The translations under genes and the position numbers were made by a program. A stretch of DNA of 63,943 nucleotides from Flavobacteriaceae bacterium UBA6231 (GTDB lineage: Bacteria > Bacteroidota > Bacteroidia > Flavobacteriales > Flavobacteriaceae): contig DJWL01000086.1 of the NCBI GenBank assembly GCA_002441545.1, positions 1-63,943 on the forward strand, in the 5' to 3' direction. Under the pieces are notes generated by a model, which was not told the DNA's origin, made no database searches, and saw only the letters and a program-made list of their open reading frames with translations. Within the stretch, counting starts at the first letter, position 1, and the number at the start of each line of letters is the position of its first letter. Shown piece after piece: positions 34,776-42,627 of this stretch.

Positions 34776-35041
34776 CCTCGATGTTAAACCTGGCCTCATA
34801 AAATTTTGGTCAAAACAATAGGAGAAAAGAGCGTCCATATTTTAGGGGTTTAGTAATACAGTTTCTTAATAGCCTCAATTATACAAGGATTTCAAAGGAA
34901 TGTTAACGAGTTCCAATGTTTCCTAAAATATAGCGAAACGAGCCGTAATTGTTTCCAAAAGTTTATGCGGTCATGATTTTTTTGTTTCTTTTTTTATCAA
35001 GAAAAAAAGATAATAAAACTTAAAAATGTATATTGTTATCT

Positions 35042-35467
35042 ATGAATACTGCTAATGAAAACAGATTAAACTTTATGAAATCAGAGCTTAAAAAAGCTCA
35101 AATTGAAGTTTCAAATAATAAAAGTGGGAGAGAAGGAGTAGACTTTTTTATCAAGGCTAATAATGGTAATTCTTATAAATTATTCTTTAAATCTATTGAT
35201 TTTAGCACAGAAAGAAGCATTAAAATTCCAAAACAAGATTTAGGTGAATTAAAAGAAAATCTATTAATTGGTCTAGTTCTTTTAATTGATAGCGAAGCGA
35301 AAGTTTTATATTTAATTCCATCAACAGTCTTTTTAAATCCTAATTCTATATTTAAAAGCAATGACGTGATGTTAGAGCATTTATCTAATTGGGGAATAAA
35401 TGTGTTTTCAAATGCAATTCCAGAATTAAGTAAATATGCTTTAGAGAATATGATTGATAATTTATGA
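35042..35467 (+). CDS. Hypothetical protein, 141 residues, in repeat island
   Basis: 141 residues from ATG 35042 (the upstream TTG at 35033 is less likely). It is a soluble alpha/beta protein: an N-terminal helix (NRLNFMKSELKKAQIEVS), then 'GREGVDFFIKANNGNSYKLFFKSI', in two pieces, and 'LIGLVLLIDSEAKVLYLIPS'. The D-F-x-I ... F-F-K layout is reminiscent of PD-(D/E)xK nuclease cores but lacks the acidic residue before Lys, so this is only a suggestion. It lies 3 bp upstream of the broken HNH gene and may have been its partner. It is flanked by repeat copies 1 and 2. Confidence 0.6.
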   Translation: MNTANENRLNFMKSELKKAQIEVSNNKSGREGVDFFIKANNGNSYKLFFKSIDFSTERSIKIPKQDLGELKENLLIGLVLLIDSEAKVLYLIPSTVFLNPNSIFKSNDVMLEHLSNWGINVFSNAIPELSKYALENMIDNL

Positions 35468-35470
35468 TAT

Positions 35471-35772
35471 ATGGATTACAGCGTATTACTTATAATAATT
35501 ATTGGAGTAGTCGCTTGGTTGGTTAAACGTTGGATTTTTAATATTAAACGTAAACGACGTGAAACTATTACCGAAATGTTTACCTTGAATCTGATGCATG
35601 GAAACGAAAACGTTTTGTTGTTCTCAAACGAGATAATTGGCGTTGTGTGTATTGCGGTGCACGTGCTACACAAGTTCATCATAAAAAATATGCGAAGAGA
35701 AATATAGGAAAGGAACCAATAAAATGGTTAGTTTCAATATGTAAGTCTTGTCATGATAAAACTCATAAATAA
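35471..35772 (+). pseudogene. Frameshifted membrane-anchored HNH endonuclease
   Basis: The frame from ATG 35471 encodes one transmembrane helix (LLIIIIGVVAWLVKRW) and a basic stretch to about 35577. The next frame, with codons starting at 35581, continues with 'YLESDAWKRKRFVVLKRDNW', then C-V-Y-C-G, 'QVHHKKYAKRN' and 'SICKSCHDKTHK' to TAA at 35770-35772, a complete HNH nuclease domain with two CxxC pairs and the HH motif. This second frame has no start codon of its own. A -1 shift (loss of one base near 35560-35580) is needed to join them. Either the gene is broken or a sequencing error is present; no slippery heptamer was found at the join. Confidence 0.78.
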
Positions 35773-36424
35773 TAGCCTCTAATAATATTATGTAAAATAG
35801 AATTTCAAAAAGTTTAATTGGAATTCTAAATAGAACAAGTGTATAGAAATTTTAAAGCAAGGATTTGAGCGAGGGAAAATTTTATACTCTTATGGTAAGC
35901 TTACGAGAATCGTCTAAAATTTTTTATTTCGTACAATTTTATCAAATACGCGATTTTTAATAAGAGCAAAAAGGTTAGCTTTTATTTTGGCGTTGGCAAG
36001 CGATGGATAATTGTGTGTAAAATAAATTGCCAGAGCAATTTGATTTTATAAAACAATCGAGCGTTTGGCAGCGGCTATTTTACATAACGGCTAATTATAG
36101 ATACAAATGTTTTATAAACGCTGCGAAGCAAACCGCTTATTAGTTTAATGACCCAAGTTCCAATTATTTTAATGAAAATATATGTATCTGGGATATTTTA
36201 CATAATATCGAATTATAGCTTACGAATGTTTAACAAACTGTTGGTCGTAAAATAGCTGTTACATAATTGCTATCGATATGAACCTAAAGGCATCATATCT
36301 GCAACTATGTAAAATAGAACAGAAAAAGTTCTATTCGCTATTTTACTTATACTAACATTTGTACTATAATTTATATTATGTAAAATAGAATGTTTCAAAA
36401 CCTCTTCTACTATATTATATAAAA
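35773..36424. repeat. Repeat-rich intergenic island with inverted and direct copies
   Basis: About 650 bp without an ORF. Direct repeat copies are at 35788-35802, 36305-36319 and 36376-36390, and inverted copies (CTATTTTACATAA) at 36075-36087 and 36194-36205. The inverted copies begin longer units of ~45 bp (ACATAA..GAATTATAG..TAC.AATGTTT) at 36083-36124 and 36200-36240, and a third unit reads on the minus strand at 36345-36390. At 36313-36335 an 8-bp hairpin AATAGAAC/GTTCTATT is present. Base composition is slightly less AT-biased in patches (AAACGCTGCGAAGC). No transposase is visible. Confidence 0.65.
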
Positions 36425-36451
36425 CAAAAAAACCATATGTAAAACATATGG
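36425..36451 (-). terminator. Rho-independent terminator of the EF-G-paralog operon
   Basis: On the minus strand CCATATGT-TTT-ACATATGG is followed by a run of T. It lies 24 bp after the stop codon of the small coiled-coil gene. Confidence 0.85.
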
Positions 36452-36474
36452 CTTATTTGTAAAAAATAAATGTA

Positions 36475-36855
36475 TTATAACCATTCTAAAAAATAATCCA
36501 TCATTTCTTCTTTTAACTCATAATGCAATTTTATATAATTTCTCATATCCTCGCGTAAAGTATGTTGCTCATTATGTAGTCTTCCATCAATTTTCTCTTC
36601 ATAGCTAACTCTGTTAATGTTAATCATCTTATTTCTAATTCTATGAAGCAATTTTGAAATAGCATCTTTTTCAATCATAATTCTATTCTGAAAAACTTCT
36701 AATGGTTTTAAAGCTTTCTGACCAAATTCACGTTCTGCAATTTCTTCCAATTTTTCTTGAAAAGTATCCATTTCGTTAAAATGAAAACGCAATTCACGTT
36801 TCCAAGTTTCTAAATTGAATTTTAAATCGCTTAGATATAATACTTTAGTTTGCAT
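36475..36855 (-). CDS. Conserved coiled-coil protein of unknown function
   Basis: 126 residues, soluble, rich in Glu, Lys and Arg with heptad-like helices throughout (WKRELRFHFNEMDTFQEKLEEI and LRHELKEEM-type segments). It lies 19 bp downstream of the EF-G paralog and shares its terminator. I do not recognise a family. Operon position suggests a role connected with the EF-G-like factor, possibly as a partner. Confidence 0.7.
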   Translation of the reverse strand: MQTKVLYLSDLKFNLETWKRELRFHFNEMDTFQEKLEEIAEREFGQKALKPLEVFQNRIMIEKDAISKLLHRIRNKMININRVSYEEKIDGRLHNEQHTLREDMRNYIKLHYELKEEMMDYFLEWL

Positions 36856-36874
36856 AGGATTCTATTTATATTAA

Positions 36875-38977
36875 TTAATTTTTTACTAATTGACTTTGAA
36901 TATGTGGTGGCACCATTTGATATGATGAAAATTGAGTGCTAAACGTTGCACGACCTTGAGTAATAGATCGTAAATCGGTTGAGTATCCAAATAACTCATC
37001 TGCAGGTATTTGACAGTTTAAAATTTGATAATTATCATTATTCTCAAAACCTTGAATTACAGCTCTTCTTGATTGTAAATCGGTCATGACTTGTCCTACC
37101 ATTTCTTCTGGAACTTTAACTATAAGTTCGTTTTTAGGTTCTAATAATTTAGGATTGGCATTTAAAAATGCTTCACTAAAAGCATGTGCTCCAGCTATTT
37201 TAAAGGAAATATCATTAGAATCAACTGAGTGCATTTTGCCATCGTACACCATCACACGAATATCTCTAATATAAGATCCTGTAAGTGGCCCAGATTCCAT
37301 AACTTCTAAAACGCCTTTCATAATTGAAGGCAGATATCGTGTATCAATCACACCACCTACAATACAGTTATAAAAAACTAATTTTCCGCCCCAAGCTAAA
37401 TCAACCACCTCTTTTCCTCTAATATTAAAACCTTCTGGTTCAGGCATACCCTCTTGCCATGGCTCTATTTTAATATGTACTTGTGCAAATTGACCTGATC
37501 CTCCTGATTGTTTTTTGTGACGATAATTAGCAGTTGATGATCTTTGAATGGTTTCTCTATAAGCTGTTTTTGGCTTTTCAAATTTAGCTTCTACCTGATA
37601 AATATTTTTTAAAGTCCAATCTATAGTTATTAAGTGTAATTCTCCCTGACAACCAATAAGCAGTTCTTTTGTTTCTTTTGAAAATGATAAACTAACTGTG
37701 GGGTCTTGAATATGAATCTTTTTAAGAGCTTCACTTAATTTTTCTTCATCATTTTGGGTTGAAGCGCTTACAGATAGAACCATACGTTGTTCTGGGTATT
37801 GTATGTGTTTTAGTGAAATTTGCTCTTTACCACTATATAAAGTGTCATTGGTTTCGGTAAACTTTAGCTTTAACGTTGCCCCAATATCACCAACAGTGAG
37901 TTTTGAAACAGGTTGGCGTTCCTTTCCATCCATTATAAATAACTGATTGATAATTTCAGATTCTCCTGTTCTTGAATTTGTTAATCGGTCATTTACGTTT
38001 ACTTCACCCGATTTTACTTTAAAAAAAGTTATTTGTCCTAAATTAGTTTGAAATAGTGTTTTAAAAACAAATAGAGCCGTTGGTCCGTCACTTTTTGGAT
38101 GAAGCTCCATCCCTTCAATAGTTTGTTCAGATTTTAAATCGGCTGCTGCTGGAGCTACATTATCTATAAATCCCATCAATCTACCAGAACCCATATCATT
38201 GAGTGCCGATACACAAAATACAGGATACAAATCATGATTTAGCATTCCTGCTTTGATGCCTTTACGCATTTCATCCTCATTTAATGTGCCTTTTTCAAAG
38301 AATAGTTCTAAAAGCTCATCATCATTTTCAGCAGCTTTCTCAATTAATTCATTATGAAGTTTATCTGCCAATTCTTTTTGATCTTTGGGAATAGCTAATT
38401 TTTCTGGCTTCCCTCCTTTTGGACCAAACTTATAAAGCTTCATTTTTAAAACATCAATAATACCTTGTGCTCCATCAATTTTAATTGGATATTGAATGAT
38501 AACCGCATTATTTCCAACTAAAGACTGAATTCCTTTAAAATTATGATCAAACTTTGTGTCAACATGATCAATTTGATTGATTACAAACAAAGTTGGAATA
38601 TGATACTTATCTATATAATTCCAAATAATTTCGGTACCTACTTCTAAACCTTGTCTGCCATTAATTGTAACAACCACAGTATCTGCCACACGAATAGATG
38701 AAATAATTTCTCCAATAAAATCATCAAATCCAGGTGTGTCAATAATATTTATTTTGTAATTACGCCATTCTGTATGCATTGGCGTTGCATAAACCGAAGC
38801 TCCACGTTCATGCTCCACGCTATGATAGTCTGAAACAGTGTTGTGATCTTCTACTGTTCCTCTTCTATTAATAAGTCCAGCTTCAAACAACATGGTTTCA
38901 GACAGTGTCGTTTTTCCGCTGTTATGAGCTCCAACTAAAACAATGTTTTTAATGTGCTTTTCGTCAAATATTTTCAT
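36875..38977 (-). CDS. Elongation factor G paralog, likely GTPase-impaired
   Basis: 700 residues with the complete EF-G domain order: G domain (~1-270), domain II (~295-375), III (~385-460), IV (~465-590) and V (~595-680). G1 is 'GAHNSGKTT' (16-24), G3 'DTPGFDDF' (80-87) and G4 'NQID'. The catalytic His of DTPGH is Phe84, and the switch I Thr (R-G-I-T-I in normal EF-G) reads R-G-A-S-V. A canonical fusA is expected elsewhere. A Bacteroides EF-G paralog (EF-G2) without GTPase activity that supports translation in starvation is known; this protein could be of that type. Confidence 0.86.
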   Translation of the reverse strand: MKIFDEKHIKNIVLVGAHNSGKTTLSETMLFEAGLINRRGTVEDHNTVSDYHSVEHERGASVYATPMHTEWRNYKINIIDTPGFDDFIGEIISSIRVADTVVVTINGRQGLEVGTEIIWNYIDKYHIPTLFVINQIDHVDTKFDHNFKGIQSLVGNNAVIIQYPIKIDGAQGIIDVLKMKLYKFGPKGGKPEKLAIPKDQKELADKLHNELIEKAAENDDELLELFFEKGTLNEDEMRKGIKAGMLNHDLYPVFCVSALNDMGSGRLMGFIDNVAPAAADLKSEQTIEGMELHPKSDGPTALFVFKTLFQTNLGQITFFKVKSGEVNVNDRLTNSRTGESEIINQLFIMDGKERQPVSKLTVGDIGATLKLKFTETNDTLYSGKEQISLKHIQYPEQRMVLSVSASTQNDEEKLSEALKKIHIQDPTVSLSFSKETKELLIGCQGELHLITIDWTLKNIYQVEAKFEKPKTAYRETIQRSSTANYRHKKQSGGSGQFAQVHIKIEPWQEGMPEPEGFNIRGKEVVDLAWGGKLVFYNCIVGGVIDTRYLPSIMKGVLEVMESGPLTGSYIRDIRVMVYDGKMHSVDSNDISFKIAGAHAFSEAFLNANPKLLEPKNELIVKVPEEMVGQVMTDLQSRRAVIQGFENNDNYQILNCQIPADELFGYSTDLRSITQGRATFSTQFSSYQMVPPHIQSQLVKN

Positions 38978-39164
38978 GTCTTAAGTTTAATTGTTATGAA
39001 AATAAAGCTAACTCCATTAAATTAATAAAAAAATGACTTAAGTCAGCTAAAAAAATCAAAAAAATGTGTAAATAATTAATACCAGTAATGTATTTCAACT
39101 GTTAAAACAATATTAAAGTTTTTATAAAAAAAAATAATAGCACCAATAGATAGGCTTATAAACC

Positions 39165-39172
39165 TATATTTG
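39165..39172 (+). promoter_or_regulatory. -7 promoter box of the VTT-domain gene
   Basis: TATATTTG matches TAnnTTTG exactly, 26 bp upstream of the ATG. Confidence 0.58.
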
Positions 39173-39198
39173 CAACCTTTAAAAACAATAAGTTTGCA

Positions 39199-39816
39199 AT
39201 GAAAAATAAGCCCAGATCAAAAACCGAAAAATCGCGGTTGCATTTGCTACACCAGTATTATCTTTATACGGGTTTTTATGCGTTTGTTGGTCAAGCCATA
39301 AAAAAAGCATTACCATATATTTTAATTATTATTGCTGCCGTTTTTATTTTAAATAAGTTTTTTAATATTAATGAATTTTTAATTCATCTCACAGAAACAC
39401 TTCCTGTTAATGGTGTTTTAACGTTTTTTTTTATTTCAGAAATCCTTTTAGGATTGGTTCCTCCAGAAATATTTATTGCATGGGCTGGTAAATTAGATTT
39501 ACCCTGGATATATCTAAGTATTCTAGCGCTTTTATCTTATTTCGGTGGTCTTTGTTCTTATTGGATTGGAATTGGAATCACAAAAATTCCAAGAGTTCAT
39601 ATCTATCTGGAGAGAAAAATGGAAAAACAACTTAAAAATTCAAAAAAATGGGGTGGTTTTTTAATCATCGTTGGTGCCTTATTACCCTTGCCTTTTTCCA
39701 TTTCATGTATGGCTGCTGGAATTATTGCATTTCCTTTTAAAAATGTGGTGTTCTATGGTTCGTTACGTTTGGTAAGATTTCTTATTTACGGACTGGTAAT
39801 TTTTCATGTTTTTTAA
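39199..39816 (+). CDS. VTT/DedA-like membrane protein
   Basis: 205 residues. Predicted helices are at ~36-53, 73-95, 100-122, 150-175 and 180-200, with a basic N-terminus (KPRSKTEKSRLHLL). The pattern 'PPEIFIAWAGKLDL' and 'GGLCSYWIGIGI' with 'GALLPLPFSISCMAAG' fits the VTT (SNARE-associated) family, whose members act on lipid flipping or membrane maintenance. Specific function unknown. Confidence 0.72.
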   Translation: MKNKPRSKTEKSRLHLLHQYYLYTGFYAFVGQAIKKALPYILIIIAAVFILNKFFNINEFLIHLTETLPVNGVLTFFFISEILLGLVPPEIFIAWAGKLDLPWIYLSILALLSYFGGLCSYWIGIGITKIPRVHIYLERKMEKQLKNSKKWGGFLIIVGALLPLPFSISCMAAGIIAFPFKNVVFYGSLRLVRFLIYGLVIFHVF

Positions 39817-39854
39817 TTCCAATTTGGATTGATGCATTTTGAATCTCTAATTAG

Positions 39855-39862
39855 TAACTTTG
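39855..39862 (+). promoter_or_regulatory. -7 promoter box of the DUF3817-type gene
   Basis: TAACTTTG matches TAnnTTTG exactly. It lies inside the longer frame and supports translation from ATG 39877. Confidence 0.5.
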
Positions 39863-39876
39863 TAAAAAAAAATTAT

Positions 39877-40167
39877 ATGTTATCATTTTTGAATATTTTT
39901 AGAATCGTGGCGCTATTAGAAGGCGTTTCTTATCTTTTATTACTTTTTATTGCAACTCCAGTTAAATACCTTTTGCATGAACCTAAATATGTAAAATTAT
40001 TGGGAATGCCTCATGGATTGTTATTTATAGGTTACATTATTCTTGCATTTATGCTTAAATCTGAAACCAATTGGACAAAATCTCAACTTTACTCAGTTTT
40101 ACTTGCTTCAATAATACCTTTAGGAACTTTTTATGTCGATAGAAAATATTTAAAAACTATTAAGTAA
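39877..40167 (+). CDS. DUF3817 membrane protein
   Basis: 96 residues from ATG 39877, with three hydrophobic helices. 'FRIVALLEGVSYLLLLFIATP' (two pieces) followed by 'LGMPHGLLFIGYIILA' is the DUF3817 signature. The frame is open upstream to 39829, but a -7 box at 39855 and the family's usual N-terminus favour the later ATG. Inner membrane; function unknown. The MscS gene starts 2 bp downstream. Confidence 0.8.
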   Translation: MLSFLNIFRIVALLEGVSYLLLLFIATPVKYLLHEPKYVKLLGMPHGLLFIGYIILAFMLKSETNWTKSQLYSVLLASIIPLGTFYVDRKYLKTIK

Positions 40168-40168
40168 T

Positions 40169-41416
40169 ATGAACTCAATAAAACATTTGCTCTACAACTA
40201 CTTGATTTCATTAGGTTTATCAGAACCCATTTCTGAATTCCTTAATATGCTGGCTTTAGCAATAGTTTTAATTATAATTGTTTTAATTGTTGACTTTATC
40301 ATTAGAAAAATATTAATTCAAGTATTTACTCGATTTGCTTCTAAAACAAAAACCAATTTTGATGATTTACTAATTGCCAATAAAGTCCCACGGAATATTG
40401 CTCATGTTATTCCGTTATTAATCATGTTGGAATTTATGCCAATTGTTTTGACAGATTTTGGATATTATGAAAACATTGTTGAAAAATCACTAAAAGTATT
40501 TTCAATTCTTTTAACCCTTTGGATAGTTAGAAGCGTCTTAAATGCAATAAAAGATTATTTTAAAACTTTACCAAAACTAAAAGACAAACCCATAGATAGC
40601 TACATTCAGGTTTTTATGATTTTTGCATGGGTTATTGGTATTTTTTCAGCAATAGCCATTATTACAGGTATTGCCTTTATACATTTTATAACTGGACTTG
40701 GTGCGGCATCTGCTGTTATCATATTAATCTTTAAAGACACTATTTTAGGATTTGTAGCCAGTATTCAAGTATCTATTAACAATATGGTTCATATTGGAGA
40801 CTGGATTACTTTTGAAAAATATGGTGCTGATGGAGATGTTATCGAAATAAATTTAGCTACGGTTAAAGTTCAAAACTTTGATAAAACGATTACTACAATA
40901 CCAACGTATGCCTTAATTTCAGACTCGTTTAAGAACTGGCGTGGCATGGTAAATTCTGAAGGAAGACGTATTAAACGCTCATTAAGCATTAAATTAAATA
41001 GTGTTAGGTATTTATCTAAAAATGAAGTAGATGAATTAAAAAATATTCAACTAATAACTTCATATCTTGAAAAACGTCAAAATGATATTGATAGCTATAA
41101 TAATAGCCATAATATAAACAAAGAACTCCCTTTAAATGGTAGAAACCTAACCAATTTAGGTGTTTTTAGAAAGTATGCTCAAACTTATCTTGAAAATCAT
41201 TCTGCTATTAATAAAAACATGATGATTATGGTTAGGCAATTAGCGCCTACAACCCAAGGTATTCCTTTAGAAATATATGCTTTTAGCACAGACAAACGAT
41301 GGGAAAATTATGAATATATCATGGCAGACATATTTGACCATTTAATCGCTGCCACTCCTTTTTTTAATTTGGAAATATATGAACTTCCTACAGGTTCTAG
41401 TTTTATGAATAAATAA
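40169..41416 (+). CDS. MscS-family mechanosensitive channel (YbdG-like)
   Basis: 415 residues, the same length class as E. coli YbdG. There are about five transmembrane helices (residues ~20-190), the last being the pore helix TM3 'GLGAASAVIILIFKDTILGFVASIQ' in two pieces (~178-203), then the beta domain 'VHIGDWITFEKYGADGDVIEI', in two pieces, and the C-terminal alpha/beta domain. The inserted 'RQNDIDSYNN' region resembles YbdG. It gates on membrane tension for osmoprotection. It follows the DUF3817 gene by 2 bp. Confidence 0.92.
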   Translation: MNSIKHLLYNYLISLGLSEPISEFLNMLALAIVLIIIVLIVDFIIRKILIQVFTRFASKTKTNFDDLLIANKVPRNIAHVIPLLIMLEFMPIVLTDFGYYENIVEKSLKVFSILLTLWIVRSVLNAIKDYFKTLPKLKDKPIDSYIQVFMIFAWVIGIFSAIAIITGIAFIHFITGLGAASAVIILIFKDTILGFVASIQVSINNMVHIGDWITFEKYGADGDVIEINLATVKVQNFDKTITTIPTYALISDSFKNWRGMVNSEGRRIKRSLSIKLNSVRYLSKNEVDELKNIQLITSYLEKRQNDIDSYNNSHNINKELPLNGRNLTNLGVFRKYAQTYLENHSAINKNMMIMVRQLAPTTQGIPLEIYAFSTDKRWENYEYIMADIFDHLIAATPFFNLEIYELPTGSSFMNK

Positions 41417-41449
41417 AAAAAGCGAGTTTTATTAAAACTCGCTTTTTTT
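41415..41449. terminator. Bidirectional rho-independent terminator
   Basis: A 16-bp stem AAAAAAAGCGAGTTTT / AAAACTCGCTTTTTTT with an ATT loop between the convergent mscS and leuB genes. Confidence 0.92.
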
Positions 41450-41466
41450 TTAAGTTATATTTTTTA

Positions 41467-42525
41467 TTAAACATGACTAGCTAACCAATCACCAACTTCG
41501 CTAGTTTTATAAGCTTTATTTTTTCCGGCTAAGTCTTCTGTAACAATCCCTTCTGCAAGAGATTTGTCAACCACAGCACGAATTGCTTTAGCTTCCTCGA
41601 TTAAACCAAATGCATCTTCAAACATCATAGCAGCAGACAAAACGGTTGCTAATGGATTTGCTATATCAAGACCTGTTGCTTGTGGATATGACCCATGAAT
41701 TGGCTCATATAATGATGTATGCTCTCCAACAGAGGCTGAAGGCATTAATCCCATAGACCCTGAAATAACGGAAGCCTCATCTGTCAAAATATCCCCAAAA
41801 AGATTTTCAGTAATTAACACATCATAACTATTTGGCCATTGTACCAATCTCATCGCAACAGCGTCAACAAATTCATAACTAACTTTAACTTCTGGATAGT
41901 CCTTTTCCATTGCTTGAACAGTTTCTCTCCATAAACGAGAAGTTTCTAAAACATTAGCTTTATCAACGCAACATAATTTTTTAGAACGTGTCATGGCTAA
42001 TTCAAATCCTTTTTTGGCCAGTCTTTTCACTTCTTCTCTTGTGTAAACACAATTATCGTAAGCTGTTTCTCCTTCATCTCTTCTGCCCTTTTCGCCAAAG
42101 TAGATACCACCTGTCAACTCTCTTAAAAAAACTAAGTCGGTACCTTCAATGCGTTCTCTTTTTAAAGGAGAATTATCAATTAAAGAAGGAAATGTAAATG
42201 TTGGTCTCACATTAGCAAACAACCCTAATTTTTTACGCATTTTAAGAAGCCCTTGCTCTGGTCTTACTTTAGCACTTGGATCATTATCATATTTAGGGTG
42301 ACCAATAGCTCCAAATAAAACAGCATCAGCTTTCATACAAATCTCATGGGTTTCATCCGGATATGGTTCTCCAACAGCATCAATAGCTGCTGCACCAGTT
42401 AAAGCTGGTGTCCATGTAATTTCATGTCCAAATTTTTGCGCAATCGCATTACTTACTTTTACCGCTTGATCAATAACTTCTGGCCCAATACCATCACCTG
42501 CTAATAGCGCTATATTTAATTTCAT
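41467..42525 (-). CDS. leuB: 3-isopropylmalate dehydrogenase
   Basis: 352 residues of the isocitrate/isopropylmalate dehydrogenase family. N-terminal 'LLAGDGIGPEVIDQA', substrate motif 'RPEQGLLKMRKKLGLFANVRP' (two pieces), 'TGGIYFGEKGRR' and the metal and cofactor regions 'ITENLFGDILTDEASVISGSMG' (in parts), 'EPIHGSYPQATGLDIANPLA' (20 residues) are intact. It oxidises and decarboxylates 3-isopropylmalate with NAD+ in leucine synthesis. It is the last gene of the leftward leu cluster, 102 bp after the LeuA-type gene. Confidence 0.95.
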   Translation of the reverse strand: MKLNIALLAGDGIGPEVIDQAVKVSNAIAQKFGHEITWTPALTGAAAIDAVGEPYPDETHEICMKADAVLFGAIGHPKYDNDPSAKVRPEQGLLKMRKKLGLFANVRPTFTFPSLIDNSPLKRERIEGTDLVFLRELTGGIYFGEKGRRDEGETAYDNCVYTREEVKRLAKKGFELAMTRSKKLCCVDKANVLETSRLWRETVQAMEKDYPEVKVSYEFVDAVAMRLVQWPNSYDVLITENLFGDILTDEASVISGSMGLMPSASVGEHTSLYEPIHGSYPQATGLDIANPLATVLSAAMMFEDAFGLIEEAKAIRAVVDKSLAEGIVTEDLAGKNKAYKTSEVGDWLASHV

Positions 42526-42627
42526 ATGTGAATATTTATTGTTTTTTAATTGTCATATGTAATCGCTATATCTTATTGGTATTTATGTTTCCAAATCATG
42601 CGATTTCATATATTTAATTTTGTATTC

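Noticed and set aside
34980..35020. Hairpin of T and A tracts (TCTTTTTTT / AAAAAAAGA)
   Set aside because: It is an almost pure A/T stem with little stability, common by chance in this base composition.
35471..35707. Intact 78-residue membrane protein
   Set aside because: The C-terminal part of this frame has no recognisable features while the overlapping frame encodes a complete HNH domain, so a frameshifted gene is the better reading.
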